A stretch of DNA of 64,000 nt from RPQJ01 sp963712815 (GCA_963712815.1 CAVQJL010000005.1:124001-188000); one strand, 5' to 3'. Shown: positions 47,523 through 56,809, counted from the stretch's first letter. The notes: generated from the letters alone by a model not told the origin. Numbers and translations are program-made.

Positions 47523-48521
47523 TCAGTTCCGACAAAGCTCGGGACGGGTCTGCAGCGTCCGTTCCCACGCGAGCTGCGTGGCGACGATGGTCTCGAGGTC
47601 GTCGTGGTGCGGACGCCAGCCCAGCAGTTGCCGGATGCGGTCGGCGCGTGCCACGAGTGTCGGGGGATCGCCCTCGCGCCGCGGTTCCTCGGTGATCTGC
47701 AGCGCCTGGCCGTGCACCTGCTCGACCATTCGCAGCACCTCGCGGACGCTGTATCCGTGGCCGTAGCCGCAGTTGAGCGTGGTCGAGGCGCCGCCGGTGC
47801 GCAGGTAATCGACCGCCCGCAGGTGGGCGTCGGCGAGGTCCTCGACGTGGATGTAGTCGCGCACGCCCGTGCCATCCGAGGTCGGGTAGTCGCTGCCGAA
47901 TACGCACACGCCGGGGCGCGCGCCGACGGCTGCCTGGCACGCGACCTTCACCAGCAGCGTCGCGTCGGGGTGCGAGTGACCCATGGTGCCGCCGGGGTCG
48001 CTGCCGGCGACGTTGAAGTAGCGCAGCGTCACGTGCCGCAGCCCGCTCGCGGCGGCGAGGTCGCGCAGCATCCACTCGCTCATGAGCTTCGAGGCGCCGT
48101 AGGGATTGATCGGCCGCGTGGGCGAGTCCTCGCTGGCGTAGCCGCCGTCGGGGATGCCATAGACCGCGGCCGTCGAGGAGAACACGAAGTGCCTCACGCC
48201 GGCTTCGCTGCAGCACTGCAGCAGCGTCCGGGTGGCGCAGGTGTTGTTACGGTAGTACTTGAGCGGGTCCGCCACCGAATCCGGCACGATCGTGTGCGCG
48301 GCGAAGTGCAGCACAGTGCTGACGCCGTGCTCGCGCAGCAGGCCCGAGACGAGATCGCTGTCGCAGGTGTCGCCGACGACGAGCGGCGCGTCCAGCACGG
48401 CGCTGCGAAATCCCGTCGAGAGGTTGTCGATGACCACGACGTTTTCGCCGCGCGCGCGCAGCTGGCGGGTCACGTGGCTGCCGATGTAGCCGGCTCCGCC
48501 GGTCACGAGAATCGCTGGCAT
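47523..48521 (-). CDS. galE: UDP-glucose 4-epimerase
   Basis: Extended SDR epimerase, 332 residues, intact. ILVTGGAGYIGSHVTRQL (NAD loop GxxGxxG), VVIDNLSTGFRSAVLD, FSSTAAVYG (Ser/Thr catalytic) and the NPYGASKLMSEW Tyr-Lys pair are all present, with RYFNVAGSDPGGTMGHSHPD and YPTSDGTGVRDYIHVEDLAD as substrate-binding blocks. Interconverts UDP-glucose and UDP-galactose (or the N-acetyl forms), supplying EPS precursors. Start ATG 48521. Confidence 0.92.
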   Translation of the reverse strand: MPAILVTGGAGYIGSHVTRQLRARGENVVVIDNLSTGFRSAVLDAPLVVGDTCDSDLVSGLLREHGVSTVLHFAAHTIVPDSVADPLKYYRNNTCATRTLLQCCSEAGVRHFVFSSTAAVYGIPDGGYASEDSPTRPINPYGASKLMSEWMLRDLAAASGLRHVTLRYFNVAGSDPGGTMGHSHPDATLLVKVACQAAVGARPGVCVFGSDYPTSDGTGVRDYIHVEDLADAHLRAVDYLRTGGASTTLNCGYGHGYSVREVLRMVEQVHGQALQITEEPRREGDPPTLVARADRIRQLLGWRPHHDDLETIVATQLAWERTLQTRPELCRN

Positions 48522-48564
48522 TGAATTTGTCACCGGGAAATGAACGAGGGGACCCGCGCCGGCC

Positions 48565-49515
48565 TCAGAGCGGTGGTGGGTTGTCGTCGTGCAGCGGGGG
48601 CCACCCACGACGGTCCATGTCCTCGGCGCTCGCGTAGATCGTGACGCCCTCGGCGGCAAGTTGCCTCAGGTGCTCGTGGAACGGGCGGGCTTGTATCCAC
48701 CAGCAGCGCGCCGCGCCGACCTCGCCGACGTGCATCAGGCCCTCGTGCACGGACTCACGCCAGAAATAGTCGCGCACGTCCTTGCGCGAAGGATTATCGA
48801 TCCGGCGCTGCATGTACTCGACGAAGAAGGCGCGCACCGGCACCTCGTGCATCTGTCCGGCGGCATCGCGGCAACGCAGATGATGCGTCTCCGGCTGCTT
48901 GATCGGCAACGGGAAGGCGTCGCCCATCTCATCCTCGAGGCGGTGATAGAAGGTGACCGGTCCCATGCTGATGCCGACGCCGAGCAGCTTGCCGTCGAGT
49001 TCGATGAAGCGCTGCCACGGCGAGCCTTCACCGAAGATGGACGTGGCCTTGTGGTGGGCGGCCGTCACGTACTCGGCATGGCGGCCAACAGCGGACACTG
49101 AATGCGTCGGGTGCAGACTGCGCCTCACACCCGGAAAATCCAGGAAGGCGGACGGCAGGGCGCCGAGGTTCGAGCCGTGCACCGTGGGATCGAAGACGTA
49201 ATCCTCCTGCTTCGCGGCGTTGGCGATGGTGCCGCCCGGCAGGTAGTAGGTGGGCACGATCATCGTCCCGTCGGGGCCGATCGCGTCCCAGAGCCCCTCG
49301 AACACGGCGATCGGACCGCCTTCCACGTAGCCCAGGCTCTTGAGCGAGGAGTGCACGAACACGGTGTCGCCCGGCACCAGGCCGAGATCGCGAAAGCCGT
49401 ACGCAAGTTCGGCACGCCCAAACTTCGGTTCGGTCTGCGCCCGGGCCTTCAGGCGCATCTCTTTCATCACGCCCTTGGCCTGGCCCTGCAGCGATTTCGC
49501 GATCTTCTTGAGCAT
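48565..49515 (-). CDS. AAC(3)-family N-acetyltransferase, copy 2
   Basis: 316 residues, the same length as copy 1 at 13072-14022 and collinear with it over the whole protein: VFVHSSLKSLGYVEGGPIAV, GSNLGALPSAFL, HPTHSVSAVGRHAEYV and GKLLGVGISMGPVTFYHRLE are nearly or fully identical. Differences concentrate in the first 40 and the 260-300 stretch. ATG 49515 is one base after the toroid stop, the same TGACATG junction as copy 1. Likely N-acetylates an amino sugar of the EPS. Intact; the two copies may have different acceptors. Confidence 0.83.
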   Translation of the reverse strand: MLKKIAKSLQGQAKGVMKEMRLKARAQTEPKFGRAELAYGFRDLGLVPGDTVFVHSSLKSLGYVEGGPIAVFEGLWDAIGPDGTMIVPTYYLPGGTIANAAKQEDYVFDPTVHGSNLGALPSAFLDFPGVRRSLHPTHSVSAVGRHAEYVTAAHHKATSIFGEGSPWQRFIELDGKLLGVGISMGPVTFYHRLEDEMGDAFPLPIKQPETHHLRCRDAAGQMHEVPVRAFFVEYMQRRIDNPSRKDVRDYFWRESVHEGLMHVGEVGAARCWWIQARPFHEHLRQLAAEGVTIYASAEDMDRRGWPPLHDDNPPPL

Positions 49516-49516
49516 G

Positions 49517-50695
49517 TCAGTGGCCCCCACGATCGATTTCCCGCTCGAGCCAGACCGAGTCGAGCATGAACTTGCAGGCCCAGTTGAGGAGCTCCCACTG
49601 CCCGTAGGCGCCGGCGATCGGGTACGAACCCTGCACGCCGCCCACGAGCTGCTCGGGCCCTTCGGTTAGTATGGTTTTTCGCACGAAGCCATTGGCGAGC
49701 CTGCCGGCGGCCAGGTAGCGAGAATCTCCGGTGATCTGCGAGAGTCGCAGCCACGTATGCGCGATCTGCACCGAGCCGGTCAGGCATACCCAGTCCGCAG
49801 CCGCGCTCCAGTCGCTCGCAAGCCTCCCGGGAAGCCAGCCGTCGCTGCGGAGCGTCGTCAGCAGTCCGTCGGCCGTGCGGCGCGTGGCGGCCAGGTAGCG
49901 CTCGTCCTGGAAGTACTCGAAAGCCTCCAGCAGGCCGCGCAGGTAGTAGCCCAGGGTGTGTGTCAATGGCTGCGACGGCGTGGTCAGGCAGCAGTCGGCG
50001 ACCCAGCCATTGGCCTGTTGCTTGGTGAGAGCCCAGTCAATGTTCATCCGTGCCGCTTTTTCCCAATCGGCGTTGGGCTCGACCCGAAGCGCCTCGAACA
50101 GGCCCCAGGTGACGTGCGTCTCGTAGGCCTTTTCGCCTTTCTTGGCGAAGGGCGTGGCGTGTTTGCGCCAGCAGCCGTCAGGATCAATTGTCGTGGCAAG
50201 CCAGTCGGCGGCCTGTCGCATTGCCGGTGCGTAGCCCTCGCCGTAGGCGCGCGCGCCCGCCGCGAGGCCCATGAGAATCTGGCCCGTATTGAACGTGACC
50301 GGCACCTTCGGCGTGGCGTTGACCATGCCGCCCTGGAAACCGCCGCCCGGCATTTGTATCGAGACCAGCCAGTCGAGCATGCGGCGTGCTCGCGCGTCGA
50401 GATCGGGCCGGCTGAGAACCCGGGCGAAATGAATGACCGTCGGGACGATGTAGCCGGTCGTCTCCGGATAGGATTCGCCCCAGCCATTCAACACGCTGTA
50501 ATGACGCGCGACACCGCCGTCCACGGACGCCGTGCGGTCCTGCGCCACCCCGAGCCAGCGCAGACCCATTTCGATGACCGCATCGATACCCGGGTCGGGG
50601 CGCGAGGATGCGGGCGTGCGGTCGCGGCGGATCGCGGCTCGGGCTTCCGCCGGAAACAGGAACTGCCTCTTGAAACTCTCGATCAGGCCGGTCAT
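49517..50695 (-). CDS. Alpha/alpha-toroid (prenyltransferase/cyclase-like) protein, copy 2
   Basis: 392 residues, intact, start ATG 50695 by comparison with copy 1 (MTGLIESFKRQFLFPAEARA against MTDLITRIKQQLLLPAEAKR). Conserved blocks are GVARHYSVLNGWGESYPETT, MPGGGFQGGMVNATPKVPVT, DPDGCWRKHATPFAKKGEKA and SDWSAAADWVCLTGSVQIAH. Repeating helical hairpins with Trp- and Gly-rich loops suggest an alpha/alpha-barrel. No signal peptide, so cytoplasmic. Always paired here with an AAC(3)-type gene; the pair probably makes or modifies an amino sugar. Function unproven. Confidence 0.75.
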   Translation of the reverse strand: MTGLIESFKRQFLFPAEARAAIRRDRTPASSRPDPGIDAVIEMGLRWLGVAQDRTASVDGGVARHYSVLNGWGESYPETTGYIVPTVIHFARVLSRPDLDARARRMLDWLVSIQMPGGGFQGGMVNATPKVPVTFNTGQILMGLAAGARAYGEGYAPAMRQAADWLATTIDPDGCWRKHATPFAKKGEKAYETHVTWGLFEALRVEPNADWEKAARMNIDWALTKQQANGWVADCCLTTPSQPLTHTLGYYLRGLLEAFEYFQDERYLAATRRTADGLLTTLRSDGWLPGRLASDWSAAADWVCLTGSVQIAHTWLRLSQITGDSRYLAAGRLANGFVRKTILTEGPEQLVGGVQGSYPIAGAYGQWELLNWACKFMLDSVWLEREIDRGGH

Positions 50696-50822
50696 CCGTC
50701 GTTGATCCTCGTGGGTCCGGGCGGCACGGTAGGTTCCGGGGAGTGGTTCCGTCAAATTCGAGGCCCGGAGCCTGCGACGCTCCGCACATCCCGGAGCATC
50801 GGGACACTTCGGGACCCCGCCA

Positions 50823-51812
50823 CTACCCGATGGCGAGTGTCGGTTCCTCGATCGCCCCGAGCTGCTCGCGCAGGTCGAGGATGTGCTGCTCCCAGTAGCG
50901 TGGCTCGCCAAACCACGGGAACGCACGCGGGAAGGCCGGGTCGTCCCAGCGGCGCGCGAGCCAGGCGGCGTAGTTCATCATGCGCAGGGTGCGCAGCGGC
51001 TCGATCAGCAGCAACTCGCGCGGGTCGAAGTCCGCGAACTGCCCGTAGCCGTCGAGCACCTCGCCGAGCTGGCCGCTCATTTCGTCCGGACTGCCGGAGA
51101 GCAGCATCCACAGGTCCTGCACCGCCGGGCCGTTCATGCAGTCGTCGAGGTCCACGAAATGCGGGCCCGCGTCGGTCCACAGCACGTTGCCGGCGTGGCA
51201 ATCCCCGTGCAGGCGTTGCAGCCGGTACGGTGTCGCCTCCTCGAAGCGCTGCTCGATGAGTGCAAGCAGGTCGCGCACGAGCGACTCGTAGGCAGTCTCG
51301 AGGTGGGACGGCAGCCAGCCCTGCTCGAGGAGGAAGCGCGCGGAATCGAGCCCCATCGCCTGCCACGACAGCGTGGGCCTGTGCTCGAATCGCCGCCGTG
51401 CGCCCACCACGTGGATGCGTGCCAGGAAGCGGCCCATCCAGGCGCGATCATCGGCGCCGTCCAGCTCGGGCCAGCGGCCCCCGCGTCGCGGGTACACGCA
51501 ATAGTGAAAGCCCTGGCATTCAAACAGCGTGCGTCCCCCCTGCTCGATGGGGGCGACCACCGGGATTTCCGCCGCCGTCAGCTCGAAGGCGAACTCGTGC
51601 TCCTCGAGGATCGTCGGCACGCTCCAGCGCCCCGGGCGGTAGAACTTGGCGACGATGGGCTCGGCGCCGTCGAGCCCCACCTGGTACACGCGGTTCTCGT
51701 AGCTGTTGAGCGCCAGGATGCGGCCGTCGCTGTGGAGACCGAGCGCCTCGACCGCCTCGATCACCACGTCGGGCGTGAGGCGGACGAACGGGTGCGCCGA
51801 CGTGCGGGTCAT
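50823..51812 (-). CDS. srkA: Stress response kinase A (YihE/RdoA-like Ser/Thr protein kinase)
   Basis: Aminoglycoside-phosphotransferase-fold kinase, 329 residues, intact. Key blocks are LNSYENRVYQVGLDGAEPIV, the ATP Lys in VAKFYRPGRWS, catalytic LHGDCHAGNVLW (Asp and Asn) and metal-binding HFVDLDDCMNGPAVQDLWML. In E. coli SrkA counters the MazF toxin and envelope stress. This marks the change from EPS genes to housekeeping genes. Divergent from the PKD lipoprotein across about 100 bases. Confidence 0.9.
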   Translation of the reverse strand: MTRTSAHPFVRLTPDVVIEAVEALGLHSDGRILALNSYENRVYQVGLDGAEPIVAKFYRPGRWSVPTILEEHEFAFELTAAEIPVVAPIEQGGRTLFECQGFHYCVYPRRGGRWPELDGADDRAWMGRFLARIHVVGARRRFEHRPTLSWQAMGLDSARFLLEQGWLPSHLETAYESLVRDLLALIEQRFEEATPYRLQRLHGDCHAGNVLWTDAGPHFVDLDDCMNGPAVQDLWMLLSGSPDEMSGQLGEVLDGYGQFADFDPRELLLIEPLRTLRMMNYAAWLARRWDDPAFPRAFPWFGEPRYWEQHILDLREQLGAIEEPTLAIG

Positions 51813-51875
51813 GGCGTCAAGGATAGCCCTCCGCGGACTCGGGTTGGGTCCGCGCGAGCCCGCTGGCGGGTCTGA

Positions 51876-51881
51876 TATCCT
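51876..51881 (+). promoter_or_regulatory. Possible -10 (TATCCT) of the PKD lipoprotein operon
   Basis: TGATATCCT, an extended -10-like element 33 bases before GTG 51914; the -35 is poor. It is the only plausible plus-strand promoter in the divergent gap. Confidence 0.35.
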
Positions 51882-51913
51882 CCACAGCCGTCAAGTCCCA
51901 CCCCGGATCGCCT

Positions 51914-53920
51914 GTGCTGAATCCCCGTCGAGCCGTCGTGCTGCTCGCCTTCGCGCTTGCCGCCTGCGGTGGTGGGGGGGGTGGGGGAGGCGGCACTGCC
52001 AACCAGCCGCCCACCGCGTCGTTCACGGCGACGCCGACCTCCGGACAGGCGCCCCTGGCCGTCGCATTCGATGCCTCGGCTTCGGCGGACGCGGACGGCA
52101 CGATCGCGAGCTACGGCTGGAATTTCGGCGACAACTCGACCGGCACCGGCGTGACGGCCAGCCACAGCTATGCGGCGGCCGGGACGTTCACAGCGGTGCT
52201 CACGGTCACGGACAACCGGGGCGCCACGGCCCGCGCGACGCGCATCCTCACGGTCACGGCGGGTCCGCCGCCGCCGGGGGTCACGATCAGCGGGCGGATC
52301 ACGTTCGAGCGCGTGCCGTTCTCCACTGCCGCCGGGCGCGGCCTCAACTACCCCGGCACCTTCGAGGCGCCGGCGCGAGAAATCGAGGTCGAGTTGCTGC
52401 GTGCGTCGAATTCCGAGGTGCTCGCCACGACCGTGACCGACACGGCGGGAAACTACTCGCTCAACGGCCCCGGCAACACCGACGTGTTCGTGCGCGCGAA
52501 GGCCGTGTCGCGGTTCGCGGGAACCGCGGCGCGGCCGGCCGCCTGGGATTTGCGGGTGCTCAACAACACCAACGGCAACGCGCTCTACGTGCTCGATGGG
52601 GCCGCGTTCAACGCCGGCACCACCGACCAGACGCGCAACCTCCGGGCGACGACTGGCTGGGGCGGCGATTTCGCCGGCGTTTACACGGGCGTGCGGGCCG
52701 CGGCGCCGTTCGCCGTGCTCGACACGTTGTATTCGGCTGCGCAGCTCGTGATCACGCGCGGCGACGCGAGCGTGCAGCTGTCGCCGCTGGCGGCGTACTG
52801 GAGCCCGAGCAACCGGCCGTCCGACGCGTTCAACCCCGCGACGGGGGACATCGAGACCACGCAGTACATCTCGCCCCTGGGATCGGGCGCCGCACCCGGC
52901 ATCTACGTGCTGGGCGCAGCCAGCAACGACACCGACGAGTTCGACCAGCACATCGTTGCGCACGAGTTTCTCCATTACCTGGAGGACGAGGTCAGCCGTG
53001 CCGACAGCGTCGGCGGCTCGCACTCGCTCGACGAGCGACTCGACCCGCGTGTGGCCTTCAGCGAGGGTTTCGCGAATGCGTTCTCCGCCATGGTGCTCGA
53101 CGACCCTGTGTACCGCGATTCGTTCGGCGTGGCGCAGGGCGAGGATTTCGGTTTCGACATGGAGAACGGCATTGCGACCGTGCCGGGTTGGTACAACGAG
53201 ACGTCGGTCCACCTGATCGCCTGGGACCTCTACGATGCCGCCAACGAGCCCGGCGACAACGTCACGCTCGGTTTCGGACCGATCTACGATGTTTTTCGCG
53301 CCGAGCTGCGCGACGGCGTACCGCTGGTGAGCCTGTTCCCGTTCATCACGGCGTTGAAGCAGCGGCCCGGGGTGTCGGCGTCGGACGTGGACGCCCGGGT
53401 CGAGGCCGAGCGGCTGGCCGGCACCTCGCTCGGCATCGTCGCGACGACCATGGATGCCTACGCGAGCACCGAGACGCACAGCGGCGTGGCAATCAACTCG
53501 GCGGATCTCGTGCTGCCCGTGTACTCGACGATCACGCCCAACGGGCCCGCGGTGCGGCTTTGCGCCTCGTCGCAGCTGACCGTGCCGGACGGCACGACGG
53601 TGCCGGTCTCGTTCAACAAGCTCGGCAATCGCCGCTTCCTGCGGTTCAGCCTTCCGGCCGCCCGCACCCTCCGGATCCGCGTCAGTTGTCCCGCCTCGGA
53701 CGCGACGTGCGCCGGACTGCCGCAGCCCGACCCCGACTTCGTGCTGTCGCGGGCCGCCGACGTGACGGTCGCGGACGAGGGCACTTCGACCGTCGAGGAA
53801 CGCTCCGTCGCGGGCACGCCCGGCGACTACGTGCTCGAGATCTACGAATACAGCCACGTCGATCTGTCGGCGATCGCCCGCCGCGGCCGCACCTGCATGA
53901 CCGTCACCATCACCGGTTGA
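51914..53920 (+). CDS. PKD-domain lipoprotein with HExxH metallopeptidase-like domain
   Basis: 668 residues from GTG 51914. The signal peptide ends in the lipobox LAAC followed by a poly-Gly linker. Residues 30-120 are a PKD domain (FGDNSTGTGVTASHSYAAAG, AVLTVTDNRGATARATR), then a beta-rich carboxypeptidase-regulatory-like part. Around residue 350 is HIVAHEFLHYLED, an HExxH zinc motif, with SEGFANAFSAMV about 40 residues later supplying a plausible third Glu ligand, as in gluzincin-like peptidases. C-terminal beta-domain ends CMTVTITG. Probably an outer-membrane-anchored surface protease; the substrate is unknown. Intact. Confidence 0.75.
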   Translation: MLNPRRAVVLLAFALAACGGGGGGGGGTANQPPTASFTATPTSGQAPLAVAFDASASADADGTIASYGWNFGDNSTGTGVTASHSYAAAGTFTAVLTVTDNRGATARATRILTVTAGPPPPGVTISGRITFERVPFSTAAGRGLNYPGTFEAPAREIEVELLRASNSEVLATTVTDTAGNYSLNGPGNTDVFVRAKAVSRFAGTAARPAAWDLRVLNNTNGNALYVLDGAAFNAGTTDQTRNLRATTGWGGDFAGVYTGVRAAAPFAVLDTLYSAAQLVITRGDASVQLSPLAAYWSPSNRPSDAFNPATGDIETTQYISPLGSGAAPGIYVLGAASNDTDEFDQHIVAHEFLHYLEDEVSRADSVGGSHSLDERLDPRVAFSEGFANAFSAMVLDDPVYRDSFGVAQGEDFGFDMENGIATVPGWYNETSVHLIAWDLYDAANEPGDNVTLGFGPIYDVFRAELRDGVPLVSLFPFITALKQRPGVSASDVDARVEAERLAGTSLGIVATTMDAYASTETHSGVAINSADLVLPVYSTITPNGPAVRLCASSQLTVPDGTTVPVSFNKLGNRRFLRFSLPAARTLRIRVSCPASDATCAGLPQPDPDFVLSRAADVTVADEGTSTVEERSVAGTPGDYVLEIYEYSHVDLSAIARRGRTCMTVTITG

Positions 53921-53931
53921 GAATCCGCCCC

Positions 53932-54615
53932 ATGACTTCAAATGCATCCCTGCGACTCTTCACGTCCGCGATCGCCGTCGTCGCGCTGTCCGCGCTGCTT
54001 GCCGCATGCGGCGGGGGCGATCGGGACGAGGCTGCGACTGCGGCGAAGCAGCCTGTCGAGAAGCCCGCCGTGGCGGCTGCGAAAGCCCCCGCGCCTGCGG
54101 ACGACCCGGACAGTCTCAAGGCCAATGCCGTGGCCACCGGCAAGACCGCGGCGGGCGTCGATCTCAAGTACGACGTCCTTGCCAAGCCCGATCCGGGCCA
54201 GGACTTCGCGATCGAACTCGTCTTCCTGCCACGGGTCGCGGCCGACGCACTGGAGGTCGAGGTCACCGCCATTCCGGGGGTGGCCATCGTGAGTGGCGGC
54301 ACGGCGCGGTTCGAAAACGTGACGGCGGGCGAGCGCTATGCGGCGCCGGTCGTGGCGCGTGCCGACGCTCCGGGCCTGTACTACCTTGGCGTGTCGGCAC
54401 GGATGGTGACCAAGGTGCAGACCGAGGCCCGCACGTTCTCGGTGCCGGTCGTGGTCGGTGCCGTCGCCGCGGCGGAAAAGCCATCGCCGGCCACAGACGC
54501 CGAGGGCGAGGCTATCGAGTCGATTGCCGGCTGCGGAGACCGGGCGCGAGGATCAGTAAAAATCGCGTCGAACGCTGCCTGTTATGTAAAGAATGCTGTC
54601 CGATCATGTGGTTAA
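53932..54615 (+). CDS. Lipoprotein, probable C-terminal frameshift
   Basis: ATG 53932, lipobox LLAAC then GGGDRDEAAT. The mature part is one Ig-like beta domain (LKYDVLAKPDPGQDFAIELV, GVAIVSGGTARFENVTAGER, RADAPGLYYLGVSARM). In the frame as read, the protein ends at 54615 with an odd Cys-rich tail (CYVKNAVRSCG). A one-base shift near 54520 gives the natural ending LPAAETGREDQ with TAA at 54557-54559, so the true stop is probably there. Twelve bases after the PKD-peptidase, hence same operon. Function unknown. Confidence 0.65.
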   Translation: MTSNASLRLFTSAIAVVALSALLAACGGGDRDEAATAAKQPVEKPAVAAAKAPAPADDPDSLKANAVATGKTAAGVDLKYDVLAKPDPGQDFAIELVFLPRVAADALEVEVTAIPGVAIVSGGTARFENVTAGERYAAPVVARADAPGLYYLGVSARMVTKVQTEARTFSVPVVVGAVAAAEKPSPATDAEGEAIESIAGCGDRARGSVKIASNAACYVKNAVRSCG

Positions 54616-54749
54616 TGCGTAGTATTGCGACCATCGTCAAGAAATTCCGGGTCGGTTCAAGGCAGGGCCTGAGACCTTGGCCAGTGCCGCATGGGGAGTA
54701 CCTCCCTGGCGGCCGTCCGACCGGATCCCCTCCAGGAGTGTCTTTAGTC
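54560..54749. other. Intergenic region before the VWA lipoprotein
   Basis: About 190 bases. AGGAG (54733-54737) serves the next start. No clear terminator or promoter was recognised. Confidence 0.3.
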
Positions 54750-56702
54750 ATGGAATCGAATTCATTCAATGTTGCCTGCCTGATCGGCCCCGTTGACCGC
54801 TTGCGTCGCGCGGCCCGGCTGGCAGTGATCGGCGGTCTCGCTCTCGCCCTGACCGCGTGCGGCGGCGGTAGCGGCGGCGGTGGCGGCGGAGACACGCCCT
54901 CGAATATTGCGCCGACCGCGGCAATCACGGCGACCCCCACGAGCGGCAAGGCGCCGCTGACGGTCGCTCTCGACGGGTCGGGCTCGCGGGATACTGATGG
55001 CACGATCGCCAGCTACACCTGGTCCTTCAGCGACGGCTCGCCGTCGCTGACTGGCGTCGCGGTCAGCAAGACGTTCAATACTCCCGGCAACGTCACGGTG
55101 ACGCTTACCGTCACGGACAACCGCGGCGCAACCGGCACTGCCACACGCGGAATCTCCGTCACGGCCAATGCGGTGCCGACGGCCACATTCACCGCGACGC
55201 CGACCTCCGGCCGGGCGCCGCTGCTGGTCTCGTTCGACGCCTCGGGTTCGCGTGATACCGACGGCACGATCGCGAGCTATGCCTGGACCTTCGGCGACAC
55301 CGGGACCGGCACCGGCGTGACCCCGCAGCACACCTACACGACTGCCGGTGCGTTTACCGCCACGCTGACCGTGACGGACAACGAGGGCGGGACAGGCACG
55401 TTCAGCCGCGTCATCACGGTGGCGCCGCCTCTTGGCAATTTACGTCTGACGGTCGAGGACAGCAATGGTGTGGCTATCGCAGGGGCGCGGGTGGTGGCGA
55501 CGGTGGACGGCGCAAGCCGGACCGCAACGACCGACTCGAGCGGCCTCGTCCTGGTTTCGGATGTCGAATCCGGTAACGGGAACGTTGTGATCTCCCGTGA
55601 CACATTCGTCACCAAGTCCCTGCCCGTAACGATCTTGCCCAACGATACGGTGGATCTCGGCGTGGTCAAGCTCGACAGGGTGACGACTGCGACCGGCGGC
55701 GTGCTCACCACACGTGTTGTACCCGGCAGCATTGGCCTGGATGGCAAGACGCTTGAATTCTCGATTGAGGTGGTGGTGGTAAACGATGCCTCCGAGGTCA
55801 TCGACAATCTGCCTGACACAGCCTTCTCTCTTCGAAACTGTGCGCCGGACGCGGACACGAATGAGGCGGATTGCGTAGTCGGACCGGCGGGCTTCGACGC
55901 TGGCTACTCTGTGGTCGGCCCGGGTCCTGCTCCATCTTTCGAAAGGATACCTGGCGGCCCTCCGCAACCTTATGCGGCCGCGCTGTTATTCGACCAGAGC
56001 GACAGCATGATTCGTAACGATCCGACCGACGCTCGACTTTACTCGGCGAAGGAATTCCTTGCGAGCCTGGGCGGCAGCGATGTTGGTGCGATGGCGGCCT
56101 TCGCGTCAGGAGATGGTGCATTGATCCCTCAGCGGCCGGTGACCATCTTTCCAGTCGGCGCCCCGAGCTTCTTTTCTGATGGGACGAGACTATTCTCGGA
56201 TGTCGACTCGCTGGCAGTACTGGAAGGTGGCCGAACGCCGCTCTATGAGGCCCTTTGCCGAACGATGGAATTCACTGATGCGCAGGCCCCGGCCGGCGTC
56301 CGACGGGCGGTAGTCCTGTTTACCGACGGGCGCAACGATGTTGGGAGCACGACGGGCTTCAGTTGCCTCACTGAAGCGGACACGATTGCGAAGAGCGTCG
56401 CGACCGGCGTCGACATGTTTACGATCGGATTATCGGGCGAAGTGGACGGTGTCGTGCTTGCTACGCTGGCCGATGCTGGCAACGGAATATTCCTTTTCGC
56501 CGAGGATGTGACGCAGCTTATTCCGATCTATGGCTCTCTTGGGGCGCTGCTGAGCCGCAGTTTGACCACCTACCGTCTGACCTACCGAATCAGCACGGAC
56601 GAGGCTGACGCCTTCCAGGCGGGCCGATCGGTGCGCGGAACGCTGGCCGTAATTACGGCCTCGAACCCCGTTAACCTGCCATTCGTGGTACGCATCTTCT
56701 GA
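54750..56702 (+). CDS. Lipoprotein with two PKD domains and a VWA domain
   Basis: 650 residues from ATG 54750. Lipobox LALTAC followed by a Gly-rich linker as in the PKD-peptidase gene; two PKD domains (FNTPGNVTVTLTVTDNRGAT; TPQHTYTTAGAFTATLTVTD); a carboxypeptidase-regulatory-like strand set (LRLTVEDSNGVAIAGARVVA); then a VWA domain with the MIDAS motif LLFDQSDSMIRNDPTDARLY (DxSxS), TPLYEALCRTME and VVLFTDGRNDVGST. Likely a surface adhesin or scaffold. The PKD DNA shares a 20-base identical stretch (52094-52113 and 55260-55279) with the neighbouring gene. Intact. Confidence 0.78.
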   Translation: MESNSFNVACLIGPVDRLRRAARLAVIGGLALALTACGGGSGGGGGGDTPSNIAPTAAITATPTSGKAPLTVALDGSGSRDTDGTIASYTWSFSDGSPSLTGVAVSKTFNTPGNVTVTLTVTDNRGATGTATRGISVTANAVPTATFTATPTSGRAPLLVSFDASGSRDTDGTIASYAWTFGDTGTGTGVTPQHTYTTAGAFTATLTVTDNEGGTGTFSRVITVAPPLGNLRLTVEDSNGVAIAGARVVATVDGASRTATTDSSGLVLVSDVESGNGNVVISRDTFVTKSLPVTILPNDTVDLGVVKLDRVTTATGGVLTTRVVPGSIGLDGKTLEFSIEVVVVNDASEVIDNLPDTAFSLRNCAPDADTNEADCVVGPAGFDAGYSVVGPGPAPSFERIPGGPPQPYAAALLFDQSDSMIRNDPTDARLYSAKEFLASLGGSDVGAMAAFASGDGALIPQRPVTIFPVGAPSFFSDGTRLFSDVDSLAVLEGGRTPLYEALCRTMEFTDAQAPAGVRRAVVLFTDGRNDVGSTTGFSCLTEADTIAKSVATGVDMFTIGLSGEVDGVVLATLADAGNGIFLFAEDVTQLIPIYGSLGALLSRSLTTYRLTYRISTDEADAFQAGRSVRGTLAVITASNPVNLPFVVRIF

Positions 56703-56724
56703 TCGCGCGATCTAGGGTTCGGCG

Positions 56725-56758
56725 GCCTCCGTTCCGGTGAATTCACCGGAATGGAGGC
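56725..56758. repeat. 34-bp near-perfect palindrome upstream of typA
   Basis: GCCTCCGTTCCGGTGAA / TTCACCGGAATGGAGGC with one G/T mismatch. It lies between the VWA lipoprotein stop and the typA promoter and could act as a terminator hairpin for the lipoprotein operon (no T tract) or as a binding site. Confidence 0.6.
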
Positions 56759-56774
56759 TGCCCCCCGTGCCCTG

Positions 56775-56780
56775 TATACT
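56775..56780 (+). promoter_or_regulatory. -10 element of typA
   Basis: TATACT in CCTGTATACTCC, 30 bases before GTG 56810. The -35 region is weak (about 56752-56757). Confidence 0.55.
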
Positions 56781-56809
56781 CCGCGCCCTTTTCCCGTCCG
56801 GGCGCCCAC

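Noticed and set aside
51809..53947. Minus-strand open frame of 712 codons
   Set aside because: Antisense shadow of the PKD-peptidase lipoprotein, which has a signal peptide, domains and an HExxH motif.
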